Of a stretch of DNA of 64,000 nt, positions 24,044 through 32,264 are shown piece by piece. How positions within the stretch are numbered: the stretch's first letter is position 1; each line of letters opens with the position of its first letter. The DNA comes from an uncultured Bacteroidales bacterium (GTDB taxonomy: Bacteria; Bacteroidota; Bacteroidia; Bacteroidales; Paludibacteraceae). The notes below the pieces were generated by a model. That model was not told the DNA's origin and searched no databases. It saw only the letters and a list, made by a program, of their open reading frames with translations. The DNA lies in the NCBI GenBank assembly GCA_937910305.1, contig CALEPS010000140.1, positions 21,183-85,182 of the forward strand, in the 5' to 3' direction. The position numbers and the translations under genes are program-made.

Positions 24044-24381
24044 TAAAAATTGTGAATATGGTTGTTTTTATTATAATCCTTTCATACGACATGTTTATAC
24101 GCGCTAGACACTTCTTTTATGCAGGCATTTCGCCTGCAAAGGTACTGCTTTTTTTCGAGATATACAAGGGTTGGGTGATTTTTACCGGAAAATCTTGACA
24201 ATCCTGAAAGTCCGGAAAATCCTGAATACAAGACCGCTATGCTAATCCGGAAGACGGTTTCGTTACTGTGTTTTCCCTTTTTCGATTCGCTTATCTTGTG
24301 TTAATCCTGTGTTGGATACTCACGCTTGGAAGGGGGTAGTGCGGGAGGTATGTTTGTGCGGTTGCGATCGGAAGAGAGAGC
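24044..24381. other. Intergenic region between the PLD/WYL cluster and the M48 gene
   Basis: Contains the promoter at 24137-24168. The remainder (about 24170-24380) shows short CGGAAAATC/CCTGAA repeats near 24187-24222 but no gene I can support. Confidence 0.6.
24137..24168 (-). promoter_or_regulatory. Promoter for the five-gene PLD/WYL cluster
   Basis: On the minus strand CTTG (24168-24165), 20 nt with an A-tract, TACCTTTG (24144-24137). Almost the same sequence lies upstream of the ATPase at 27833-29089. Confidence 0.75.
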
Positions 24382-25221
24382 TTAGGTGAGATTGCGGTAA
24401 TTGGTAGAGAGATCTTTGGTGAGATTGCGGTAATTGGCAGAGAGATCTTTGGTGAGGTTGCGGTAATTGGCAGAGGATTTCCAACGGTCTATTTCATAGG
24501 CGCGCTGGCAGTTCTGCGGATGGGAGAAAAACATCTCACGGCATGCCTGCTGTACGCGGTCCAAGAAAGAAGCGTTCTTCATTTCGTTATATTTCCTGCC
24601 TTGTTCGACTAACTGATACGGGTCGCCTTGTATTTCAGACAAGCCGCTTGTGAGTTTGAGAAAAGCGGACTGAAATACCTGTTCGCCGACAACTGCCGCT
24701 GCACAACGATCCGCCGAATACTCACTCGTACGGCTCCAGTACTGCAAAGCACAATAGGCAGGGAAAGCAAGTGATTCGGTGATAACTTGCGCTGCTTTTC
24801 CCATATCTTCAATGATATACAGCAGGGTCTTGTAAAGCGTGTGACGGCAGAGGATATGTCCGCACTCATGCGCCATGACACTTTGGAGTTCGGGAAGGGA
24901 GAGACGTTCCACCAGCGAACTGCTCAAAGCGACAAAAATACGAGTGTCGCCATACGTATAAGCGTTCATCACCGGGTCGTTATAGACATACAGCTCCGGC
25001 TCATCGATGCCGACGCGGTTGACCACTTCGCGGAAAGCGGTATATACTTTCGGCAAGTTGTCGGGCGTGACACGGAGCATCGTACCAAGGTTCTCTCCGC
25101 GCATGATACGCTCGTCGCCTTTCTCCATGAAGTACTTGACCAGCGTGTTAAATCCACGCGCCTGTTTGAGCACCTGCAATGCCTTGGCATCGGCAGGGTG
25201 CATGATCTGAGAAGCTTTCAT
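24382..25221 (-). CDS. M48-family metallopeptidase with C-terminal 11-residue repeats
   Basis: A 279-residue zinc peptidase of the Ste24/HtpX group: HECGH zinc helix (in LQSVMAHECGHILCRHTLY), then a downstream Glu-containing EYSADRCAAA. No clear membrane helices apart from a weak segment after the zinc helix, so it may be soluble, unlike HtpX. The C terminus consists of a 33-bp tandem repeat (24385-24480), giving NYRNLTKDLSA units, and ends in the third unit. Start overlaps the stop of the YaaW-like gene by 4 bp, implying a functional pair. Confidence 0.9.
   Translation of the reverse strand: MKASQIMHPADAKALQVLKQARGFNTLVKYFMEKGDERIMRGENLGTMLRVTPDNLPKVYTAFREVVNRVGIDEPELYVYNDPVMNAYTYGDTRIFVALSSSLVERLSLPELQSVMAHECGHILCRHTLYKTLLYIIEDMGKAAQVITESLAFPAYCALQYWSRTSEYSADRCAAAVVGEQVFQSAFLKLTSGLSEIQGDPYQLVEQGRKYNEMKNASFLDRVQQACREMFFSHPQNCQRAYEIDRWKSSANYRNLTKDLSANYRNLTKDLSTNYRNLT
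24385..24480 (-). repeat. 33-bp tandem repeat in the M48 gene
   Basis: Three copies, starting at 24385, 24418 and 24451, encoding the 11-residue unit NYRNLTKDLSA/T; no unique spacers. Confidence 0.9.
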
Positions 25222-25988
25222 GCCGCCCTCCTTTCTTTGCCGTTGAAACGGTTAAGGCGCATGTACGCCACTTGCAGCACGGCAGGGATGCAGACGCGGT
25301 AAGCCGGCGAGGTGATGTCATAGACCGTCCACGCGCCCAGCGCAATCCAGCCGACGGGACCTAAAACGCCGCCTACAGCACGTGTGGCTGTCTCAATGCC
25401 TGCCGTTGCCACTCCGCGGACGGTAATGATCTCCACTATATATTGAATTACACGGGCAGCTATGCGCGTGAGTACGGCTCTGCTTGTACGGACAGCCATG
25501 AGCAATGCAGCGGTCAAGGCTTGGCGCGTGAGCGTCTTGTCGGGTATGCCGTTCTCGTTGGCAAGCAGGCGGAGTTCGCGCTCGGACATGCGGTTCAGCG
25601 TGTCCCGGCAGAGCGTGGTGAGCAGGTTGTGCTCCATCTTGGTTACCGTGTCGTGGTCGGAGACGCGGACATCCATCTGTTTGCAGACACGGCGAAGCAC
25701 GGTGGCGTACGAATCCGGCTCGCGTTTCCAGAAGGTAGAGAGGGTATTGGAACCGTATTTGAGTAACTCGTTGCTGATCTGCGGGACAAGAAACAGCATA
25801 TCTTCCGGATAGTTGCGGTTATACGCATCGGTGGAAGTCAGCTGCTCCGTGATGCGGATGTTGCCGAGGCGGTCATGCGTGAGGATGTCGCAGAGGACGC
25901 GCAGATCCTCGTTCTCACAGGAAGAGAGAAATTGTAAATCTTTGTCTGTGGTCTTTGCCTTTTTGGCACGATAAACTTCGTTTTTCAT
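25218..25988 (-). CDS. YaaW/DUF3944-like protein
   Basis: 256 residues. The N-terminal segment (KDLQFLSSCENEDLRVLCDI, about 17-36) matches the DUF3944 pattern of E. coli YaaW-type proteins, followed by a helical UPF0174-like middle (TDAYNRNYPEDMLFLVPQIS; DTLNRMSERELRLLAN) and a hydrophobic C-terminal region (VGGVLGPVGWIALGAWTVYD) that may touch membrane. The role is not established. Coupled to the M48 peptidase by a 4-bp overlap. Its first 24 nt match the 5' end of the M49 gene at 13684 in 23 positions. Confidence 0.8.
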   Translation of the reverse strand: MKNEVYRAKKAKTTDKDLQFLSSCENEDLRVLCDILTHDRLGNIRITEQLTSTDAYNRNYPEDMLFLVPQISNELLKYGSNTLSTFWKREPDSYATVLRRVCKQMDVRVSDHDTVTKMEHNLLTTLCRDTLNRMSERELRLLANENGIPDKTLTRQALTAALLMAVRTSRAVLTRIAARVIQYIVEIITVRGVATAGIETATRAVGGVLGPVGWIALGAWTVYDITSPAYRVCIPAVLQVAYMRLNRFNGKERRAA

Positions 25989-26069
25989 AATTTTGCCCTT
26001 TCATTTTGTAAATCGGTGGCAAAATTACTACATGAGGCGGACAAAAGGTGTCCGAGGTGCAAAAAAAAT

Positions 26070-26112
26070 GTCGGTCTTGTCTCGGTCTTGTGCCGCTCAT
26101 CGGTCGGTGATG
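26070..26112 (+). repeat. GGTCATCGGTCGGTG repeat, diverged copy
   Basis: TCGGTCTTGTCTCGGTCTTG then CTCATCGGTCGGTG. The related copies at 27552-27597 and 29215-29259 are nearly identical to each other. Confidence 0.75.
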
Positions 26113-26132
26113 AGGATAATCCTTTCGTCCTA

Positions 26133-26160
26133 TTATAAAAGAAAAGCGGTAAACCGCTTT
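26133..26160 (-). terminator. Rho-independent terminator after ATPase copy 2
   Basis: On the minus strand AAAGCGG-TTTA-CCGCTTT followed by TCTTTTATAATA, 35 bp after the stop. Confidence 0.75.
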
Positions 26161-26194
26161 GGATTACCGCTTGTAAATGGATTTGTTATACGGA

Positions 26195-27394
26195 TTAGTA
26201 GAGCAGGCCGAACATCCATAATGGGATTTTGTTTTCAAATCCCATGTCAATGCCGTCAGCAACGACATAACTATTCGGAATCTTGGCAATCTGCCCAAAG
26301 CCTTTGCTTTTGCCCCCGACTTCAAACAAATACTGCTTGTCTGCTACAATATCTCCTTTCTGTGGCATGGCAATCTTGTGTCCCTTCGCCAACATGGAGG
26401 CGCAGAATGTCTCACGCATAGTGCCGGTATCGGCATTAGGAGACAAAGCATACATCAGGTTCGTGTTGTTGAACAAAATCTTCTCCGGCTTATTGATCTG
26501 TTCCCAATCTTCAGAAGCCGCATATAACCGGCGAATTAAGGCCGCTTGATCCAATAGTTCGATTAGTTTAAGCAGCACATTCCGCGAAGCGTTCAGCGAT
26601 TTGCCCAATGCGGAAATGTTTAGCGTATATGGATTTTGCTGCGCCAAGACAGCCAACAGAGGCTTGATTTTATATACTGATTCGTATTCCAAATTGGAGA
26701 CTGCAGGTATCTCATTGAAAATAATCGTGTCAATGACTTGGCTTAATCGTTCTCCGAAGTTCATGGACTCATCACGGTAGAACGGATAATACCCTTCTTT
26801 GATATAGCGCTCAAAATGCAGCAATACTTTGACATTCTGCTTAATCGTGATGTCCCGACTGATTTCTATATGGTGGTTAACCAGCTCCTCCAATGACACA
26901 ACCGGCAAATCTGCAACATCTTCCATTTTGAGATACTCGCGGAAACTCATGCCTTGCATTGTATATACGCGGCAGCGACGGGACAAATCGTACATCTGAT
27001 GAATAATATCCAAGGCATTACTGCCAGTTACTACTACATGTAATTTAGGGTAGCCATCATAGATGTTTTTGAGTTCTTGCGCCCAATTCCCATACTTGTG
27101 TATCTCGTCCAAAAACAGATGTGTTATATCATGCGTGTACGCATATTCCGCCAGGTCTAGCAGCGTGTGAGATGCAAACCAAAAATGATCTACAGAGCAA
27201 TACAGCACTTTGCTTTTATCCGGGAATGTATGCAGAATATGCTGCATCAGCATGGTCGTTTTTCCGGAACCTTTCGGTCCGCGAATCAGAATAAGTTGGT
27301 TATTCCAATTAATCTCGTTATACAAATAACGCATCTGCGTGAATCCGGAATAACGATCCAATAATCTGTAAAAGAAATTAACTAATTGCTCCAT
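26195..27394 (-). CDS. AAA ATPase, AAA_14/DUF4143 type (copy 2)
   Basis: A 399-residue P-loop ATPase: Walker A GPKGSGKTT (about residue 37), Walker B HLFLDEIHKYGNW, VVVTGSNALDI, then a helical middle and a C-terminal nuclease-like segment (GGKSKGFGQIAKIPNSYVVADG). The start at 27394 (MEQLVNFFYRLLDRYSG) is set by a promoter at 27491-27522, which rules out the longer frame. The terminator follows. No partner gene is evident; function unknown. Flanked by copies of the GGTCATCGGTCGGTG repeat. Confidence 0.9.
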   Translation of the reverse strand: MEQLVNFFYRLLDRYSGFTQMRYLYNEINWNNQLILIRGPKGSGKTTMLMQHILHTFPDKSKVLYCSVDHFWFASHTLLDLAEYAYTHDITHLFLDEIHKYGNWAQELKNIYDGYPKLHVVVTGSNALDIIHQMYDLSRRCRVYTMQGMSFREYLKMEDVADLPVVSLEELVNHHIEISRDITIKQNVKVLLHFERYIKEGYYPFYRDESMNFGERLSQVIDTIIFNEIPAVSNLEYESVYKIKPLLAVLAQQNPYTLNISALGKSLNASRNVLLKLIELLDQAALIRRLYAASEDWEQINKPEKILFNNTNLMYALSPNADTGTMRETFCASMLAKGHKIAMPQKGDIVADKQYLFEVGGKSKGFGQIAKIPNSYVVADGIDMGFENKIPLWMFGLLY

Positions 27395-27490
27395 GTCTTT
27401 ACCTTTTAAGGGTGAATAATTAAGCTGATTTGTGTTTTCAAAAGTAATATAGCAAACTGATATTTTACTTTTTAAAGTTAAAAATCGCTG

Positions 27491-27522
27491 CAAAGTTACA
27501 ATAAAAAAATGACATACGCAAG
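27491..27522 (-). promoter_or_regulatory. Promoter for ATPase copy 2
   Basis: On the minus strand CTTG (27522-27519), 20 nt, TAACTTTG (27498-27491). Confidence 0.75.
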
Positions 27523-27536
27523 AACGTACATCATTT
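27504..27536. promoter_or_regulatory. Imperfect palindrome over the ATPase copy 2 promoter
   Basis: AAAAATGA-CA-TACG, a 6-nt loop, CGTA-CA-TCATTTTT. It overlaps the -33 box and could be an operator or a terminator for upstream transcription. Confidence 0.4.
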
Positions 27537-27551
27537 TTGTGCTATTTTTCT

Positions 27552-27597
27552 TCTCTCGGTCTTCTCTCGGTTGTGAGTCGGTCATCGGTCGGTGGAA
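27552..27597 (+). repeat. Direct repeat flanking ATPase copy 3 (left)
   Basis: TCTCTCGGTCTTCTCTCGGT and on to GGTCGGTGGA; 44 of 45 positions match the copy at 29215-29259. Confidence 0.88.
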
Positions 27598-27602
27598 GTT
27601 AA

Positions 27603-27824
27603 TCATCCATTTGTCCAAAGTAACCTTGAGATAGAATTTATTCCTTTCCAAGCATCCACTCTGCCAAATCGATGATTAGAATACCTCTTGGTAGTCATAT
27701 TTCGGTACGCAAGTGCTGGCAAAGATGAATTTGGGGTACACATCCTTTTGATTTGCAAAAGTGGAACTTCCCAAAATTTTATTTTTTTACAATTTGGAAA
27801 GTGAAATCCGTTGCAGAGGTACAA
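27603..27824 (-). CDS. Doubtful small ORF, 73 residues
   Basis: An open frame beginning with TTG in a 438-bp gap between two ATPase genes. The protein (Cys-containing start, then MTTKRYSNHRFGRVDAWKG) matches nothing I recognise. No promoter of the usual form is convincing. It may be a remnant left by insertion of the neighbouring ATPase unit, or not a gene. The rest of the gap holds the copy 2 promoter, the palindrome and the direct repeat. Confidence 0.2.
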   Translation of the reverse strand: MYLCNGFHFPNCKKIKFWEVPLLQIKRMCTPNSSLPALAYRNMTTKRYSNHRFGRVDAWKGINSISRLLWTNG

Positions 27825-27832
27825 TTTTTTTA

Positions 27833-29089
27833 TCAGTTGCCTATATACGCCGCAGGATTGCGGAGAAAATCATACACATTCACAAAATATATTCCGTTTT
27901 CATTCATGTGCGTAGGCTCTAACATGCCGGAAATAACTACTCGACGGAAACCATCTGACAGGCGAGTCAAAGAGTTGATCTCTTGGCGGTATTTGTCTTC
28001 GTCTTGTAGTTGGTAAGCCGATTGAATATATACTCTGGAATAACCCTTATTGCATACAAAATCCACTTCGAAAGTCTGCCTTTTGCGCTTGCCGTTCTCG
28101 TCTTTCTGCTCAACGACTACCTGTCCCACATCCACTGAATAACCTTGCATCCTCAATTCATTATATATGAGGTTTTCCATCAAATGGCCTTCTTCGTATT
28201 GTCGGAAACCGATGCGGGCATTGCGCAGACCCAAGTCCTCAAAATAGAATTTATACGGCGTGTCAATATATTTGCGTCCTTTGATATCATAGCGAACCGA
28301 ACGCTCAATCATAAACGCATCTTCCAGATAACCAAGATATTTGGCTATCGTCTCAAAGGAGATGGTACTTTTCTTTACGGAATGGAAAGTGTTTACCAGT
28401 TTGCTTGGATTCGTCATGCAGCCGATCGACGAAGCTAACGTGCTAACCAATTCGCTGAGGTCGTCATCATTCAGAATGGTATAGCGTTCGCGTATGTCGC
28501 GCAGGTAAGTATGCGTGAACTGCTGAAGCAGATAAGCCTTTTTCTTTTCTTCGTCAGTCTCGAGTACTACTTGTGGTAGACCGCCGTACAGCATGTATTC
28601 ATTCAGCATGTCCACCATATCGCCCTTGCGAAAATCAGCAAACTCACGGAATGAGAGGGGATGAATACGTATCTCATCGCCTCGACCTCTAAACTCGGTA
28701 ATGACATCTTTGCTCAAAAAACGCGCATTGCTTCCTGTGACGAAGACATCCACATTACTTTTTTTTAGAAAACTATTGAGCACATCCTCAAATTCGCTCA
28801 CCATCTGCACTTCGTCCAGCAATACATAATAATGTCCGTCGTCCGTTATTCGGGAATAGATATATTCCAACAACGTATCCGGATTACGCAGAGATTTGTT
28901 TAGACGGTCTTCCAAGTCCACCTCTATTAGATGTGATGGCTCTGTGCCCTGCGCCAATAGGTGGTCATGAAACAACGTGAACAGCAAGTATGACTTGCCG
29001 CATCTGCGCATCCCTGTAATCACTTTTATCATCTGATTTCCGCACGCATGAATGAGCTGTTGCAGGTATTTGTCTCGGTTGATTTGCAT
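27833..29089 (-). CDS. AAA ATPase with DUF4143 domain (copy 3)
   Basis: A 418-residue P-loop ATPase: Walker A GMRRCGKSYLL (about residue 26), Walker B YVLLDEVQMVSEFED, VFVTGSNARFLSKD, PLSFREFADF, a helical winged segment (TISFETIAKYLGYLEDAF), and a C-terminal PD-(D/E)XK-like tail (FEVDFVCNKGYSRVYIQSAYQ). Typical length and layout for the family; role unknown. It is enclosed by a 45-bp near-identical direct repeat (27552 and 29215) and has a promoter that copies the one before the PLD/WYL cluster, so it looks like a self-contained cassette. Confidence 0.92.
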   Translation of the reverse strand: MQINRDKYLQQLIHACGNQMIKVITGMRRCGKSYLLFTLFHDHLLAQGTEPSHLIEVDLEDRLNKSLRNPDTLLEYIYSRITDDGHYYVLLDEVQMVSEFEDVLNSFLKKSNVDVFVTGSNARFLSKDVITEFRGRGDEIRIHPLSFREFADFRKGDMVDMLNEYMLYGGLPQVVLETDEEKKKAYLLQQFTHTYLRDIRERYTILNDDDLSELVSTLASSIGCMTNPSKLVNTFHSVKKSTISFETIAKYLGYLEDAFMIERSVRYDIKGRKYIDTPYKFYFEDLGLRNARIGFRQYEEGHLMENLIYNELRMQGYSVDVGQVVVEQKDENGKRKRQTFEVDFVCNKGYSRVYIQSAYQLQDEDKYRQEINSLTRLSDGFRRVVISGMLEPTHMNENGIYFVNVYDFLRNPAAYIGN

Positions 29090-29143
29090 AGTAAAAATCG
29101 CTTTCCTCTAAAAAAATGTGTACTTACACAAAAAATTCGACTG

Positions 29144-29175
29144 CAAAGGTACTGCTTTTTTCTGAATTATGCAAG
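29144..29175 (-). promoter_or_regulatory. Promoter for ATPase copy 3
   Basis: On the minus strand CTTG (29175-29172), 20 nt, TACCTTTG (29151-29144), with the AAAAAAGCAG stretch also present at 24137-24168. Confidence 0.78.
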
Positions 29176-29214
29176 GTTTTGGGGCGAAAATCGTTGCGGC
29201 AGGGGCATTTTTTG

Positions 29215-29259
29215 TCTCTCGGTCTTGTCTCGGTTGTGAGTCGGTCATCGGTCGGTGGA
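29215..29259 (+). repeat. Direct repeat flanking ATPase copy 3 (right)
   Basis: TCTCTCGGTCTTGTCTCGGT through GGTCGGTGGA, differing from the left copy by one base. Confidence 0.88.
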
Positions 29260-29260
29260 T

Positions 29261-29303
29261 AAAACAACACACGCGCGTACAATAAAAGAGTACGCGCGTG
29301 TGT
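29261..29303 (-). terminator. Terminator of the rnf operon
   Basis: A perfect 14-bp stem ACACACGCGCGTAC/GTACGCGCGTGTGT with a 9-nt loop, followed on the minus strand by TGTTTT; about 40 bp after the rnfA stop. Confidence 0.82.
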
Positions 29304-29343
29304 GCAAAAGACTAAGATACTAGTGCCCTAGAATCCTAGTTTG

Positions 29344-29946
29344 TTATACTACTCCGCTGAAGCCCATGAACGCCATCGCCAGCAGACCGGCAGTGAGGAG
29401 TGCAATAGGCGTGCCCTTCATTGCTTCGGGCACTTTGTTCATTGCCAGTTGCTCGCGGATACCTGCGAAGAGGATCAGGGCAAGAGCAAAGCCAACGGCA
29501 GTAGCGAAGGCATAAACGGTACCGGAGAGGAGTCCGTACTCTGCGCCAAGCGGCAGTTTAGCCAAGAGTTTGTTCTGGTCAGCCACGATAAGAGCTACAC
29601 CGAGAATACAGCAGTTGGTGGTGATCAGCGGCAGGAAGACACCGAGTGCCTGGTAGAGCGCCGGAGACACTTTCTTCAGCATGATCTCGATCATCTGCAC
29701 AAGCGCAGCGATAACGAGGATGAAGAGGATGGTCTGGAGGAACTCAATGCCCCAAAGTACCAACAGCTTCTGCAGCAGATAGGTAACAACCGTAGCAAGG
29801 GTGAGGACGAACGTCACAGCGGCTCCCATACCCAGCGCGGTGTCAATCTTCTTACTTACACCCAGGAACGGACAAATGCCCAGGAACTGGCTCAATACAA
29901 TATTGTTAACAAATATTGCAGAGATAAATATCAGAAAGTATACCAT
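29344..29946 (-). CDS. rnfA: Rnf complex subunit RnfA
   Basis: 200 residues, six membrane helices, no soluble domain. RnfA and RnfE form the pseudo-symmetric core of the ferredoxin:NAD+ oxidoreductase, coupling electron transfer to ion pumping. The TTNCCILGVAL segment contains the cysteine that helps hold the intramembrane iron-sulfur cluster in the family, and the N-terminal NNIVLSQFLGICPFLG is its counterpart. Last gene of RseC-RnfBCDGEA and followed by a strong terminator. Confidence 0.97.
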   Translation of the reverse strand: MVYFLIFISAIFVNNIVLSQFLGICPFLGVSKKIDTALGMGAAVTFVLTLATVVTYLLQKLLVLWGIEFLQTILFILVIAALVQMIEIMLKKVSPALYQALGVFLPLITTNCCILGVALIVADQNKLLAKLPLGAEYGLLSGTVYAFATAVGFALALILFAGIREQLAMNKVPEAMKGTPIALLTAGLLAMAFMGFSGVV

Positions 29947-29984
29947 AAAGCTATTTACAATTTAATCATTTACAATTTGGTCAT

Positions 29985-30572
29985 TTACTTCTTCTGTAGT
30001 TTGTTGACGGCAGCCATGAGGTATGCGAGGCAGATGAATGCACCCGGTGCGAGGACGAAGATCAGTGCAGCGAAATGGCTGCTGTAGATCTGGAATCCGA
30101 AGACGGTTCCTGCACCCAGGAACTCGCGGATGACGCCCAGCACGGTGAGCGAGAGGGTGAAGCCGAGGCCCATACCCAGCCCGTCGAGAGCCGAGAGACC
30201 TACGCTGTTCTTCGCTGCAAACGCTTCGGCACGGCCGAGCACGATACAGTTGACCACAATCAGCGGGATGAACAGACCCAGCACATCATAGATAGCCGGC
30301 AGATAAGCCTGCATCACGAGCTGAACCATAGTTACGAACGTAGCGATAACGACGATGAATGCCGGGATACGCACTTTGTCCGGAATGAGGTTCTTGAGCA
30401 GCGAGATCACTACGTTCGAGCATACGAGCACGAACAAAGTAGCCAAGCCCATAGACATACCGTTGATAGCGCTGGTGGTAGTAGCCAGAGTAGGACACAT
30501 ACCTAAAACCAACGCGAAAGTAGGATTCTCCTTGAGAATACCGTTGGTGAGTGTTTTAAGACCATTATTCAT
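29985..30572 (-). CDS. rnfE: Rnf complex subunit RnfE
   Basis: 195-residue integral membrane protein homologous to RnfA, with the paired motifs NPTFALVLGMCPTLATTTSA and VNCIVLGRAEAFA. Forms the core membrane pair with RnfA. Its start overlaps the rnfG stop by 8 bp. A heptad-like ATTTACAATTT repeat (29953-29990) fills the 38-bp gap to rnfA. Confidence 0.97.
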   Translation of the reverse strand: MNNGLKTLTNGILKENPTFALVLGMCPTLATTTSAINGMSMGLATLFVLVCSNVVISLLKNLIPDKVRIPAFIVVIATFVTMVQLVMQAYLPAIYDVLGLFIPLIVVNCIVLGRAEAFAAKNSVGLSALDGLGMGLGFTLSLTVLGVIREFLGAGTVFGFQIYSSHFAALIFVLAPGAFICLAYLMAAVNKLQKK

Positions 30573-31194
30573 GACTTACCTCCGTTTCTTGTGCTTCTTG
30601 AGCGGGTTGTTCTTGTAATTGCGAAGCGCCGGTAGCTGCCTCAACAGGCTGTGCAGCGATGGCAGCATAGGCTTTGTTGACTGCTTTAAGGAACGCGCGG
30701 GAAGAGATCGTAGCGGCTGTGATAGCATCTACCTCTCCGCCGTCCTTGGAGACAGCGAGTTCTCCGGCTTTCTTACCGATGATAGAGCGGTTGCCGGCTG
30801 CGTCTTTGAACCAGTGGTCGATGTGCGCGCCCAGACCCGGAGTCTCCGTCTGTTTGAGCACTACATAATCCAACACTTGGCCTTCCGCATCCAGACCGAC
30901 CATGATCACTTGCGGTCCGTCGAAACCGACTTCCGAGGTCTCCACTGCAGTAGCAATCCACTGATCATTAGCATAGGCTTTGTAAATCTTCAAACCCTCT
31001 ACCTCTTCCGGTTCGGCTATTGTGCAGCCGGACGGCAGCACGGCGAGGATAGCGGCTTGCTGTTTCTGCGCTTCCTGACGGGCGATATTCTCAGCCGTAA
31101 GGATATATACGCCGGCGAGAGCTCCTGCGGCTACCACGGATATGATAACCAGGGAGAGCACCATATTCTTGAATGTACTTTCTAACTTTGCCAT
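30565..31194 (-). CDS. rnfG: Rnf complex subunit RnfG (FMN-binding)
   Basis: 209 residues: one N-terminal membrane helix (about 10-33) and a periplasmic FMN-binding domain. The covalent flavin is expected on Thr162 in ITAATISSRAF; relatives read TGATISS, so the usual Gly is Ala here. A Gln/Glu-rich tail (QLQEQPAQEAQETEV) is extra. Passes electrons between RnfD/RnfA-E and RnfC/B in the complex. Confidence 0.95.
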   Translation of the reverse strand: MAKLESTFKNMVLSLVIISVVAAGALAGVYILTAENIARQEAQKQQAAILAVLPSGCTIAEPEEVEGLKIYKAYANDQWIATAVETSEVGFDGPQVIMVGLDAEGQVLDYVVLKQTETPGLGAHIDHWFKDAAGNRSIIGKKAGELAVSKDGGEVDAITAATISSRAFLKAVNKAYAAIAAQPVEAATGASQLQEQPAQEAQETEVSHE

Positions 31195-31231
31195 AAATTC
31201 ATTTATAATTTAGTAATTTACCAATACGAAT

Positions 31232-32233
31232 TTATTTCTTTTTCTCGCCGAAACGCTGCGGACGGATCTTATTCAGCAGAGGAACGCAGGCATTCATGAT
31301 CAGGATGGCGAACGACATACCTTCAGGATAGTTACCCCATGTACGGATGACCATCACAATGAAACCGATACCGATACCGAAGATGATCTTACCCCACGCG
31401 CTCATCGGGCTGGTGACATAGTCGGTAGCCATGAAGAACGCACCGAGCATGAGACCTCCGGTGAGAAGTTCGTAAGCTACATAATGGCATGTGTCCATAC
31501 CCTCCGGCAGTACACCCGCCCAACCGGTACAAGCAGCGAAGCATGCCACGGTAGCGATAATGGAAACAGGGATATGCCATGTGATGACGCGGCAGCAGAT
31601 CAGGAACAGACCTCCGATGATCAGCGCCAGCGCGCATACCTCACCGAGCGAACCGCCCATCACGCCTAGGAACGAATCCATGAGCGAAGGCAGCTGGTCA
31701 ATGACGGAGGAGTCACCGGATTTGACGATGTGCTTGAGATAATAGAGCGGAGTAGCGCCCGTCTCGGCGTCAATATACGAGCCTGCGAAACCTTGCGGAG
31801 TCGGCCAGGTGGTCATCTGTGCCGGATAGGCAATCAACAGGAACACACGACCTACCAGAGCAGGGTTGAACGGGTTCTGTCCCAGACCGCCGAAGGTCAT
31901 CTTGCCTACGCCGATAGCTACCACTGCGCCGATGACTACAATCCACCAGTCCAGGTTGGAAGGCAGGTTGAAAGCCAGCAACAGACCCGTCAGAACAGCT
32001 GAGAGGTCTCCTATCGTTTGTTTGTGCTCCTTGAGCAAATAACGGCTGATAACATACTCGGTGCAGACACAAGCGAGCACGGAGATACAAGCCGTGATGA
32101 GTGCTCCCCAGCCGAACTCGATCACCGAAACCACGTAAGCGGGCAGCAGCGCGAGAATGACCAGAAACATATTCCGGCGGACTGAATCGCCGCTATGGGC
32201 GTGCGGAGCCGGAGAGGTTATAAAATTTTTCAT
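31232..32233 (-). CDS. rnfD: Rnf complex subunit RnfD (FMN-binding, membrane)
   Basis: 333 residues with about nine or ten membrane helices. The covalent FMN site is TGATPL, Thr161. Also seen: GLGQNPFNPALVGRVFL, typical of the RnfD/NqrB family, and PEGMSFAILIMNACVPLLN at the C terminus. Length is normal. Part of the rnf operon. Confidence 0.97.
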   Translation of the reverse strand: MKNFITSPAPHAHSGDSVRRNMFLVILALLPAYVVSVIEFGWGALITACISVLACVCTEYVISRYLLKEHKQTIGDLSAVLTGLLLAFNLPSNLDWWIVVIGAVVAIGVGKMTFGGLGQNPFNPALVGRVFLLIAYPAQMTTWPTPQGFAGSYIDAETGATPLYYLKHIVKSGDSSVIDQLPSLMDSFLGVMGGSLGEVCALALIIGGLFLICCRVITWHIPVSIIATVACFAACTGWAGVLPEGMDTCHYVAYELLTGGLMLGAFFMATDYVTSPMSAWGKIIFGIGIGFIVMVIRTWGNYPEGMSFAILIMNACVPLLNKIRPQRFGEKKK

Positions 32234-32264
32234 TTTATATTAGTAATTAGTAATTGGTTAGTTG

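Noticed and set aside
24385..24480. CRISPR-like direct repeats
   Set aside because: The 33-bp units are contiguous and translate in frame as an 11-residue protein repeat of the M48 gene.
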